A DNA stretch of 64,000 nt, taken from positions 26,925 through 90,924 of the forward strand of contig NZ_JANBVH010000020.1 in assembly GCF_024273235.1 (NCBI RefSeq), given 5' to 3'. Below are positions 1 to 8,600 of the stretch, one piece after another. Each line of letters opens with the position of its first letter. The stretch's first letter is position 1. The position numbers and the translations under genes are program-made. This DNA comes from Sphingomonas faeni. Lineage in GTDB: Bacteria > Pseudomonadota > Alphaproteobacteria > Sphingomonadales > Sphingomonadaceae. Under the pieces are notes generated by a model. It was not told where the DNA came from and ran no database searches. It was given only the letters and a program-made list of their open reading frames with translations.

Positions 1-1
1 G

Positions 2-292
2 GCGCCGGCCGAACCCGCCCCGATCGCTCCGCCCGTGTCCGCGCAATCCTATGCCGATGGTCCGGTGACGCAGTTGAAGGGACTCGGCCCCAAGGTCGCG
101 ACGCAGCTCGGCGCGCTCGGCGTCACGACGGTCGGCCAGATGGCCGCGCTGTCGGAGAGCGAGGCGCAGTCGATCGACGCACAGCTCGGCAATTTCACCG
201 GGCGGATGGGGCGCGATCGCTGGATCGAACAGGCGCGGTTGCTGGCGGCCGGCGACAAGGCGGGCTTCGAGGCGGTGTTCGGCAAGCTGTAA
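2..292 (+). CDS. Helix-hairpin-helix protein, C-terminal part (partial)
   Basis: The reading frame is open from the left edge of the window, so this is the last ~96 residues of a longer protein. A proline/alanine-rich linker leads into a helix-hairpin-helix module (QLKGLGPKVATQLGALGV, then TTVGQMAAL) and a short tail with a conserved-looking RWIEQAR segment. This module is typical of small alphaproteobacterial proteins annotated as predicted flap-endonuclease-like HhH proteins, and it is also fused to the end of other proteins. It would bind DNA non-specifically or mediate protein contacts. A GTG at 35 is available, but the frame runs on upstream, so it is probably not the start. The full product cannot be named from this fragment. 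Confidence 0.7.
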   Translation, partial: APAEPAPIAPPVSAQSYADGPVTQLKGLGPKVATQLGALGVTTVGQMAALSESEAQSIDAQLGNFTGRMGRDRWIEQARLLAAGDKAGFEAVFGKL

Positions 293-433
293 CCCGCGTC
301 GGTCGATCGACCGGCAGCACGACAGGCGCACGCGACGCATGTCGATTGGCTCTATGCCGCGCGGGCCGCGACGGGCATGTCACGCGGTGTCGCACCTCGA
401 AGTATGAGGGCGGCATTTTAGACAGGGTGATGA

Positions 434-1753
434 GTGCACATGCTGGCAATGATGAGTGCGATGCTGCTGACCACCGCGCCGGTGCATCCGACGACCGGAC
501 CGGTCGCGCTGCCCGGCGCGACGCCATCGCCCTTCGCCAGCGACTTCCCCGCACCGGCGTCGATCCCAGTATCGATGCCCGTATCGATGCCAGTCATGAT
601 GCCAGTCATGATGCCGATATCGATGGCGACGTCCCCTCTGGCTCTGATCGGCTCGCTTCCCGCCGTCGAGTTTTCGCCGCAGGGGCTCCCCACGCAGGCG
701 ATTCCTCCGGTCGGCCCGCCACCGTTGCGCACGCCGGCGACCGAGCGTGGCACGCAGACCGACATCATCGTCACCGGCCGCAAGGAGAGCGCGGGCGATC
801 CGCTGCGCGCGGCCAACGCCGAGTCGTTCGCGGTGACGCAGAAGGTCGACGACGCGGTGATCGGCCCGGTCGCGCGGACCTATAAGAAGACCGTGCCGAG
901 CCCGATCCGGCGCGGCATCCACAATTTCCTCTACAATCTGCGCGAGCCGATCGTCTTCCTGAACTTCCTGCTGCAGCTCAAGCCGGGCAAGGCGGCCGAG
1001 ACGGTCGGGCGGTTCGCGATCAACTCGACGATCGGCGCGGTCGGCGTGATCGACATGGCCAAGCGCAAGCCGTTCCGCCTGCCGCGGCGCTCGAACGGGT
1101 TCGCCAACACGCTCGGCTATTACGGAGTGAAGAACGGCCCGTTCCTGTTCCTGCCGCTGGTCGGACCGACGACGGTGCGCGACCTTCTCGGCGGCGCGGT
1201 CGACCGCCTGATCCTGCCGGTCGGCATCGGCAAGCCCTTCACCAGCGCGACCTACACGATCCCCGCGGGTATCCTCGGCGCGCTCGATCACCGGTCGGAG
1301 TTCGACCAGACGCTGAAGGACCTGCACGACAATTCGCCCGATCCGTACGCGGCGACCCGGGCCTTCTATCTCAACCGGCGCCAGGCGGAGATCGACCATC
1401 TCCACGGGCGTGTCGAGGGCGATCCGGCAGGCATGTCGGGACCACCGCCTAGCGTGGTGCCGTTCGTGCCGAAATATCTGGAGCCAGGCGCCGCGGCCGA
1501 TTCGGGGACGGTTTTGGCGGTGCCGGGCGGCAGTTCCAGCGGTGCACCTGCCGTCGATGTGCCGGCGGCGACGCCCGCGGCGGCTGCTCCCGGCGTCGAT
1601 GTGCCTGCGACGGCGCCCGCGGCTGCTGCTCCCGGTGGCGATGTGCCGGCGGCGGCGCCGGCGGCTGCTGCTCCTAGCGTCGATGTACCTGCGGCGGCGC
1701 CCGCGACTGCTCCCGGTGGCGACGCGACCAGCGGATCCGAAGCTCGTCCCTGA
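434..1753 (+). CDS. mlaA: MlaA (VacJ) family outer-membrane lipid-asymmetry protein
   Basis: The 439-residue product has an MlaA core at about residues 140-330, including SPIRRGIHNFLYNLREP, GRFAINSTIGAVGVIDMA and LGYYGVKNGPFLFLPLVGP. MlaA is normally an outer-membrane lipoprotein that removes mislocalised phospholipid from the outer leaflet and passes it to the Mla pathway. Two things are odd. The N-terminus from the GTG start lacks a lipobox cysteine and is a long Ala/Pro/Met-rich stretch. The C-terminal ~75 residues are a degenerate Ala/Pro repeat built on units like VDVPAAAPAAAAP. The start is uncertain, since several ATGs follow within 30 bases (440, 449, 452, 461). No other mla genes are adjacent. 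The downstream neighbour is convergent, with repeats in the gap. Confidence 0.85.
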   Translation: MHMLAMMSAMLLTTAPVHPTTGPVALPGATPSPFASDFPAPASIPVSMPVSMPVMMPVMMPISMATSPLALIGSLPAVEFSPQGLPTQAIPPVGPPPLRTPATERGTQTDIIVTGRKESAGDPLRAANAESFAVTQKVDDAVIGPVARTYKKTVPSPIRRGIHNFLYNLREPIVFLNFLLQLKPGKAAETVGRFAINSTIGAVGVIDMAKRKPFRLPRRSNGFANTLGYYGVKNGPFLFLPLVGPTTVRDLLGGAVDRLILPVGIGKPFTSATYTIPAGILGALDHRSEFDQTLKDLHDNSPDPYAATRAFYLNRRQAEIDHLHGRVEGDPAGMSGPPPSVVPFVPKYLEPGAAADSGTVLAVPGGSSSGAPAVDVPAATPAAAAPGVDVPATAPAAAAPGGDVPAAAPAAAAPSVDVPAAAPATAPGGDATSGSEARP

Positions 1754-2132
1754 ACGAAGGAGGGGCCTTACCGCCCTCCATCCGTTCGTGCTGAGTAGAG
1801 ACCGAGTAGCTCCGTCAGGAGCGTATCGAGGGCTCGTATCGAAGCACAGGTTCCGCGCGCCCGTCCTTCGATACGCCGCTTCGACAAGCTCAGCCGCTAC
1901 TCAGGACGAACGGGTTGTGGGGGGTCGGTGCGCCTTCCATAGACGAGGCATAAGCAAGTAACTCAACCCTGACCACCACCCCGGCGGAGGCCGGGGCCCA
2001 GTTGGGGGACGTTGCAAACTGAGGGCAGCGCTCCGTTACCGCGACCTCACCACCTGGGCCCCGGCCTTCGCCGGGGAGGTGAAATACCGGGGAGCGTCTA
2101 GCCACTTTCACCCGCTACTCCGCGCCGAACCC
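1754..2132. repeat. Convergent intergenic region with two large inverted repeats
   Basis: No gene is visible. The first inverted repeat has 17-base arms at 1782-1798 and 1897-1913 that match at 16 of 17 positions, with further internal complementarity (CGTATCGA near 1820-1840 against TTCGATACG at 1866-1874). The second has 23-base arms at 1979-2001 and 2054-2076 (CCCCGGCGGAGGCCGGGGCC on the left) that pair at 22 of 23 positions. They separate convergent mlaA and the CNNM gene, so they may act as bidirectional terminators. Such GC-rich dispersed repeats are common between sphingomonad genes (my recollection, not checked here). Confidence 0.7.
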
Positions 2133-3434
2133 TCAGACCTCGCTCACCAGCAGCTTGTCGATCCGCCGCCCGTCCAGATCGACGATCTCGAACTTCCACC
2201 CCTGCTCGACGAAGCTCTCGCCCTCGCCCGGCAAATGGCGGAACACCGACAGCGCGAGGCCAGCCACCGTCGCGTAATCGCGGTCCTCGGGCAGGTCGAT
2301 ACCGAGGCGATCGGCGAGCGAATCCGCCGCCATCGTCCCCGCCACCAGCAGCGAGCCGTCGTCGCGGACCACCACCGACGGTGCATCGTCGGGATCCGAG
2401 TCCGACTTGAACTCGCCGGCAATCGCCGCGAGCAGATCGGCGGGCGTGACGATGCCTTCGAAATGGCCATATTCGTCATGGATCAGCGCCATCGGCACCT
2501 CGGCCTCGCGCAGCGCCAGCAATGCGTCCATCGCGTCGATCTGGTCGATCACGACGGGGGCTTTCCGCATCAGCGCGCGCAGGTCGATCGGCTCGCCGCG
2601 GAACAGCGCCGCGGCGATGTCGCGCGCCTGGACGACGCCCTTGACCGCGTCGATCGAGCCTTCGCCGACCGGCAGGCGGGTGTGCTGCGACGCGAGCAAG
2701 GTCTCGCGGATCTCGTCGGGGCCCCAGTCGCAGTCGAGCCAGTCGATCTCGGTGCGCGGCGTCATCACTTCGCGCACCGGGCGATCCGCGAGGCGGACGA
2801 CGCCCGAAATGATCGAACGCTCATGCTCCTCGATGATCCCCGATTTCGACGCCTCGGCGACGATCATGTGGAGCTCTTCGGCGGTGACGTGCTCTTCCGA
2901 TTCGCGGTTGAGACGAAGCAGCTTGAAGATCAGCGCGCTGGTCGAATCGAGCACCAGCACGATCGGCGCGGTGCCGATCGCGAGCCAGCGCATCACCGGC
3001 GCCATGAACGACGCGATCGCCTCGGGCGCCCGCAGCGCGAACTGCTTGGGGACCAGCTCGCCGATGATCAGCGACGCGTAGGTCGTCAGGCCGATGACGA
3101 TCGCGAACCCGACGGTCTCGGCGGTCGAGGCGGACAGACCCCAGGCCTGCAACCGCGCGGCGGTCGGCATGCCGAGGCTGGACCCCGAATACGCACCGGC
3201 GAGGATACCGATCAGCGTGATGCCGATCTGGACGGTCGACAGGAACTTGCCGGGATCGGCGGCGAGCACCAGCGCGGCGCGCGCGCCCTTCTTGCCCGAG
3301 CGTGCCATCGCCTCGAGCCGGGCCTTCCGCGCGGAGACGATCGCGAGTTCGCTCATCGCGAACACACCGTTCAACGCGACTAGCGCGAGAATGATCGCGA
3401 CGTCGATCCAGGGGAAGGGGGGAAGCGGTGCCAT
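2133..3434 (-). CDS. CNNM/CBS-domain protein (HlyC/CorC family)
   Basis: The 433-residue protein has an N-terminal DUF21/CNNM membrane domain (ALVALNGVFAMSELAIVSAR, then several hydrophobic segments and the GELVPKQFAL motif). A CBS pair spans about residues 200-320 and includes the MTPRTEIDWLD motif. A CorC/HlyC C-terminal domain ends in the typical DGRRIDKLLV. This family is implicated in Mg2+/Co2+ export or ion homeostasis at the inner membrane. The name hemolysin is historical. I chose the ATG at 3434 (MAPLPPFPWID) over the longer frame from 3473 because a GGAG lies just upstream and the membrane segment starts shortly after it. It is convergent with mlaA and divergent from the OmpA-like lipoprotein gene. 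Confidence 0.9.
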   Translation of the reverse strand: MAPLPPFPWIDVAIILALVALNGVFAMSELAIVSARKARLEAMARSGKKGARAALVLAADPGKFLSTVQIGITLIGILAGAYSGSSLGMPTAARLQAWGLSASTAETVGFAIVIGLTTYASLIIGELVPKQFALRAPEAIASFMAPVMRWLAIGTAPIVLVLDSTSALIFKLLRLNRESEEHVTAEELHMIVAEASKSGIIEEHERSIISGVVRLADRPVREVMTPRTEIDWLDCDWGPDEIRETLLASQHTRLPVGEGSIDAVKGVVQARDIAAALFRGEPIDLRALMRKAPVVIDQIDAMDALLALREAEVPMALIHDEYGHFEGIVTPADLLAAIAGEFKSDSDPDDAPSVVVRDDGSLLVAGTMAADSLADRLGIDLPEDRDYATVAGLALSVFRHLPGEGESFVEQGWKFEIVDLDGRRIDKLLVSEV

Positions 3435-3595
3435 TGGCTCCGCGCCTCTTTGCAGGACAACGGCCCGTCGCACAACCGTCCTTGCGCGTAGGACGTATCC
3501 CGGTCAGTGCGCAGGCGGAACAATCGTCGCCACACCGGGTTATCGGCCGTATCGGACATAACGCCGTCATCGATCATGTCTCAGGGAGTTTATCT

Positions 3596-4267
3596 ATGAA
3601 AACCAAGATGTTCGCAGGCGCCGCACTGGCGGCCCTCATCGCCACCAGCGGCTGCACCACCGATCCGGAGACCGGTCGCCAAACCATCTCGAAGACGGCC
3701 CTAGGCGGCATCGGCGGCGCGCTCGGCGGCTATCTGCTCGGCGACGTGGTCGGTGGTCGACGCGACCGGACCGAGAAGCTGCTGGGTGCGGGCATCGGTG
3801 GCCTCGCGGGTGCGGGTATCGGCGCGTACATGGACAAGCAGGAGCGCGACCTGCGCGCGCGCACTGCCGGCACCGACGTGCAGGTGATCCGCCAGGGCGA
3901 CGACCTGGTGCTCAACATCCCGTCGGGCATCACCTTCGCCTATGATAGCGCGACGGTGCAGCCGCAGTTCCAACGCACGCTCGATCAGGTCGCGGACACG
4001 CTGTCGCAGTACAACCAGACCTATATCGACGTGTACGGCCATACCGATTCGACCGGCAGCGACGCGTATAACCAGACGCTGTCGGAGCGCCGGGCGCGCT
4101 CGGTCGCGGATTATCTGGCGGGCCACGGCGTCCAGACTGCGCGCATCGGGACGCGCGGTTACGGCGAGACGCAGCCGATCGCGTCGAACGATACCGATGC
4201 GGGCCGGGCTGCAAACCGTCGCGTCGAAGTGAAGATCGTCCCGATCACGCAGAGCGACATGCGGTAG
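3596..4267 (+). CDS. OmpA-family lipoprotein with glycine-zipper segment
   Basis: The 223-residue protein begins MKTKMFAGAALAALIATSGC. This is a lipoprotein signal peptide with a lipobox ending at Cys20. Residues ~35-80 are Gly/Ala-rich (GGIGGALGGYLLGDVVGG and GAGIGGLAGAGIGAYMD), a glycine-zipper membrane-association segment. The C-terminal ~110 residues form an OmpA-like peptidoglycan-binding domain (VYGHTDSTGSDAYNQTLSER and GRAANRRVEVKI). It should anchor the outer membrane to peptidoglycan, as YiaD/Pal-like proteins do. The ATG at 3596 has an AGGGAG upstream. The frame is open to 3428, but the signal peptide fixes the start. Confidence 0.92.
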   Translation: MKTKMFAGAALAALIATSGCTTDPETGRQTISKTALGGIGGALGGYLLGDVVGGRRDRTEKLLGAGIGGLAGAGIGAYMDKQERDLRARTAGTDVQVIRQGDDLVLNIPSGITFAYDSATVQPQFQRTLDQVADTLSQYNQTYIDVYGHTDSTGSDAYNQTLSERRARSVADYLAGHGVQTARIGTRGYGETQPIASNDTDAGRAANRRVEVKIVPITQSDMR

Positions 4268-4283
4268 TTAACGGCGTTGGCTT

Positions 4284-4407
4284 ATCCTCCCCCGCAAGGG
4301 GGAGGTGTCGCCGAAGGTGACGGAGGGGGAGGACACGGAACAGAGGTTTCTCTATCCTCCCCCTCCGACTGGCAAGCGCCAGTCACCTCCCCCTGGCGGG
4401 GGAGGAT
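4284..4407. repeat. Long GC-rich inverted repeat between convergent genes
   Basis: Arms at 4284-4307 and 4384-4407 match at 23 of 24 positions in inverted orientation. Each arm is itself near-palindromic (CCTCCCCC...GGGGGAGG). The inner parts also pair (GGAGGGGGAGGA against TCCTCCCCCTCC). It lies between the convergent lipoprotein and csaA genes and could terminate transcription in both directions. Confidence 0.75.
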
Positions 4408-4413
4408 TTCTCT

Positions 4414-4773
4414 TCAGAATAACCGCCCCCCATTCGGGACCTGTCCGGTCGGCGAGATCAGCACCACCTTCCCGTCCGCGTCGGGGAAGCCGAGTGTCAG
4501 GACCTCGGACATCACCGGGCCGATCTGACGCGGCGGGAAGTTTACCACCGCGGCGACCTGGCGGCCGACCAGCGTCTCCGGCGTATAATGCTCGGTGATC
4601 TGCGCGGAGGAGCGCTTCACGCCGATCTCCGCGCCGAAATCGATCCGCAACTTGAACGCTGGCTTGCGGGCTTCGGGGAAGGGTTCGGCCTCGACGATCG
4701 TGCCGACGCGGATGTCGACCTTCTCGAAGTCTGCGAACGCGATTTCAGGCGCGATCACGTCAGAAATCGACAT
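4414..4773 (-). CDS. csaA: CsaA-type tRNA-binding protein
   Basis: The 119-residue protein consists of a single tRNA-binding OB-fold domain. Signature stretches are [20 protein letters not shown] at residues ~13-32, KLRIDFG and the C-terminal [20 protein letters not shown]. CsaA proteins bind the tRNA elbow as dimers and have been described as export-related chaperones. The length matches the family (about 110 residues). It overlaps the end of the upstream GST gene by 14 bases, which suggests translational coupling in a two-gene unit. Confidence 0.9.
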   Translation of the reverse strand: MSISDVIAPEIAFADFEKVDIRVGTIVEAEPFPEARKPAFKLRIDFGAEIGVKRSSAQITEHYTPETLVGRQVAAVVNFPPRQIGPVMSEVLTLGFPDADGKVVLISPTGQVPNGGRLF

Positions 4774-5434
4774 TGTCGTAATGCGCCGGCGGTGAGATCA
4801 GCTCCATCCGTTCGGACAGCAGCGGGCGGAAGCTCGGCCGACTCTTGAAACCGCGATACCAGCGCGCGGTCTGGTCATGGCCCTTCCAGTCGATCCCGCC
4901 GAGATAATCGGTGACCGAGATCTGCGCAGCCGCCGCCAGATCGGCGAGACTCATCGTCGCGCCGCCGAGCCAGTTCCGGTGATCGAGCAGATAGTCCATG
5001 TAATCGAGATGCCCCACCGCCGCCTTCATCGCTTCACGCAAGCCCTTGGCGTCGGGCGCGGTACGGTGGGCGAGACGCTTGACCATCCGCTCGTGGAGCA
5101 GCGGTCCGGTCACGTCGCGGTAGAAATGCGTGTCGAACCACGTCACCAGCCGGCGGATTTCGGCGCGGTTGGTCGCGGTGCCGTTGATCATCGCCGCCTT
5201 CTCGACGGTTTCCTCGAAGAACTCGCAGATCGCCATCGAATCGATCAGCGGAGCGACACCGCGCGACGCGTCGACCATCACCGGGGTCTGGCCGGCGGGG
5301 TTCATGTCCATGAACTCGTCGCGGCGATCCCAGGGCGATTCGCGGACCAGTTCGTAGCCAACCCCCTTCTCGCCCAGCAGCAGGCGCACCTTTCGCGAGA
5401 ACGGACACAGAGGGAATTGATAAAGCTGCCACAT
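4760..5434 (-). CDS. Glutathione S-transferase family protein
   Basis: The 224-residue protein has an N-terminal thioredoxin-like GST domain with the [17 protein letters not shown] motif. Cys, not Ser or Tyr, is at the expected catalytic position, as in SspA/omega/beta-like GSTs. The cis-Pro region reads [11 protein letters not shown], followed by [12 protein letters not shown]. The C-terminal helical domain runs from about residue 90. The substrate cannot be predicted. It is transcribed with csaA, whose start lies inside its last codons. Confidence 0.88.
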   Translation of the reverse strand: MWQLYQFPLCPFSRKVRLLLGEKGVGYELVRESPWDRRDEFMDMNPAGQTPVMVDASRGVAPLIDSMAICEFFEETVEKAAMINGTATNRAEIRRLVTWFDTHFYRDVTGPLLHERMVKRLAHRTAPDAKGLREAMKAAVGHLDYMDYLLDHRNWLGGATMSLADLAAAAQISVTDYLGGIDWKGHDQTARWYRGFKSRPSFRPLLSERMELISPPAHYDNVDF

Positions 5435-5500
5435 GCGCTTCGTTTAGGCGGTGGGGGGCGGCTGTGTCACTAGCGCGGGTTGGACGGCGCGTAAGAAGAT

Positions 5501-5632
5501 TTGGTTCACGCGGAGGCGCAGAGACGCGGAGGTGTTGCGTTCGGCGCGAGCGAAGCTCCTTCGTCACCAATCGCAATAGGAGAGATGCAGAGGGAATTTA
5601 GCTCCGCGTCTCCGCGTCTCCGCGTGAACCAA
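5501..5632. repeat. Inverted repeat between gltB end and GST start
   Basis: Arms of 31 bases at 5501-5531 and 5602-5632 match at 29 of 31 positions in inverted orientation (TTGGTTCACGCGGAGGCGCA at the left end). The central ~70 bases do not pair. Near-identical GCGGAGACGCGGAGA-type repeats are a familiar dispersed intergenic element in sphingomonads (from memory). It probably separates gltDB transcripts from the downstream GST gene. Confidence 0.7.
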
Positions 5633-5681
5633 TCTTACTGTTGCCCTCCCCGGCGGACACCGGGGGGGGAAAGACGGCGTC

Positions 5682-8600
5682 CTACTCCGCCGCAACCAAC
5701 TCCGCGCTGTCGTCGAGCGGATCGCTCAGGCGGGTGAGCATTTCCTTCGGCACGATCTGCCAGAAATGCGGCGCTACCCGGTCCCAGTCCTCGAGCAGGC
5801 CCTTCGACCATTTGCTGTCGGTGGTGTCGGCATGGTCGCGCACCAAGTCGAGCAGAACGTCCGCCCAGTGCAGCGCCTTCACCCGGTCCCAGGTGATGTT
5901 CTCGGGGTTGGCGCGCTTTTCGAACACGCCCTCGGGGTCGTAGATGAACGCCATCCCGCCAGTCATCCCCGCACCGAAATTCGCGCCGACCTTGCCCAGC
6001 ACCACCGCGATGCCGCCCGTCATATATTCGCACCCGTTCGCGCCGCAGCCTTCGACGACGACGTTCGCGCCCGAATTGCGCACCGCGAACCGCTCGCCTG
6101 CCTGCCCCGCCGCGAACAGCCGGCCGCTGGTCGCGCCGTACAGCACGGTGTTGCCGATGATCGTATTGTCCTGGCTCGCGAGCGGCGAACTCACCGCCGG
6201 CCGTACGATGATCGTCCCCCCCGAAAGCCCCTTGCCGACATAATCGTTCGAGTCGCCGAACACTTCCAAGGTGATCCCCTTGCACAGGAACGCACCGAGC
6301 GACTGCCCTGCCGACCCCCGCAGCCGGATCGTGACATGATCGTCCGCCAGCGTCGACATGCCGAACTTCCGCGTGATCTCGCTCGACAGCCGCGTACCGA
6401 CCGCGCGGTGCGTGTTGCGCACCGAATAGGTCAGCTGCATCTTCTCGCCCCGCGAGAACACCGCGGCGGCGTCCTTGATGATCTGCGCGTCGAGGCTGTC
6501 CGGGACTTCGTTGCGGAAGGTCGACAGGCTGAACCGACGCTGCGAGTCGTCGGCATCAACCTTCGCCAGGATCGGGTTGAGATCCAGATCGTCGAGATGC
6601 TCCGCCCCGCGGCTCACCTGCCGCAGCAATTCGGTCCGCCCGATCACGTCGTCGAGGCTCTTCACGCCGAGCCGCGCAAGGATGTCGCGCACCTCCTCGG
6701 CGATGAAGGTCATCAGGTTGATCACCTTCTCGGGCGTCCCCACGAACTTCTGCCTGAGCGCGTCGTTCTGCGTGCAGATCCCGACCGGACACGTGTTCGA
6801 ATGGCATTGCCGCACCATGATGCAGCCCATCGCGACCAGCGACAGCGTGCCGATCCCGAACTCCTCCGCGCCTAGGATCGCGGCGATGACGATGTCACGC
6901 CCGGTCTTGAGGCCGCCATCGGTGCGCAACCGCACGCGTCCACGCAGGCCGTTGAGCGTCAGTACCTGATTGACCTCGGACAGCCCCATTTCCCACGGCG
7001 TACCCGCGTACTTGATCGAGGTCTGAGGCGACGCGCCGGTGCCGCCGACATGGCCGGCGATCAGGATGACGTCGGCATGCGCCTTCGCCACGCCCGCCGC
7101 GACCGTACCGATGCCGGCCGACGAGACCAGCTTCACGCAAACCCGCGCCCGCGGATTGATCTGCTTCAAATCGTAGATCAGCTGCGCCAGATCCTCGATC
7201 GAGTAGATATCGTGATGCGGCGGCGGCGAGATCAGCGTCACGCCGGGCGTCGCATGGCGCAGCTTGGCGATGAACTCGGTTACCTTGAAGCCGGGCAACT
7301 GCCCGCCCTCGCCGGGCTTGGCCCCTTGCGCGACCTTGACCTCGATCTCCTCGCACGCGTTCAGATATTCCGCCGTCACGCCGAACCGCCCGCTCGCGAT
7401 CTGCTTGATCGTCGAGTTCGCATTGTCGCCGTTCGCATAGGGCACGAAACGCGTCTTGTCCTCGCCGCCCTCGCCCGACACCGCCTTCGCGCCGATCCGG
7501 TTCATCGCGATCGCCAGCGTCTCGTGCGCCTCGGGGGAGAGCGCGCCCAGCGACATGCCCGGCGTCACGAACCGCTTGCGGATCTCGGTGATCGCCTCGA
7601 CCTGGTCGACCGGCACGCCCTCCGCGGGGAAGTTGAACTGGAGCAGGTCGCGTAAGTACACCGGCGGCAGGTCGGACACCCCGCGCGAGAATTGCAGATA
7701 GCTCGTATAGCTGTCGGTCGACACCGCAGTCTGGAGCAGATGCATCAGTTGCGCCGAATAGGCATGCACCTCGCCGCTATGTCGCTGGCGATAGAATCCG
7801 CCGATCGGCAACGTCGCCACCGCCGGGTCGAACGCCGCCTCGTGCCGGTCGGTCGCGTTGACGTGCAACGACGCATAGCCCTCGCCGCTGATCTTCGCCG
7901 GCATCCCCGGAAACAGGTCGTTGACGAGGCTGCGCGACAGCCCGACCGCCTCGAAATTATAGCCGCCGCGATAGGACGAGATCACCGCGATGCCCATCTT
8001 CGACATGATCTTGAGCAGACCCTCCTCCACCGCGACGCGGTGACGGCGCAGGCATTCGGCAAGATCCAGATCGCCGAACAGCCCGCGCGATTGGCGGTCG
8101 ACGATCGCCGCCTCGGCCAGATACGCGTTCACGGTGGTCGCCCCGACGCCGATCAGCACCGCATAATAATGCGTGTCGAGGCATTCCGCCGTCCGCACGT
8201 TGATCGACGCATAGGAGCGCAACCCCCGCCGCACGAGATGCGTATGCACCGCCGCCACCGCGAGCACCCCGGCGATGCCGACCCGGTCCTCGGAAATCGC
8301 CTCGTCGGTGAGGAAGATCTCGCTCTTGCCCTGCCGCACCGCCTGCTCGGCCTCGTTGCGGATCCGCTGGATCGCCGCGCGCAGCTTCTCTGGGCCCCCG
8401 CCGACCTCGAACGTGCAGTCGATCTCGGCGACCGCATTCCCGAAATGCGCCTTCAACCGCGACCAATGCTCGCCCGTCAGCACCGGCGAATCGAGCACCA
8501 GCACGCGCTCGCGCTGGTCGCGCACGTCGAGGATGTTGGCGAGGTTGCCGAACCGCGTCTTCAGCGACATCACGTGGCGTTCGCGCAGCGGATCGATCGG

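Noticed and set aside
1546..1740. Short tandem repeats that might suggest a CRISPR or minisatellite
   Set aside because: They are in-frame codon repeats encoding the Ala/Pro tail of MlaA, without spacers.
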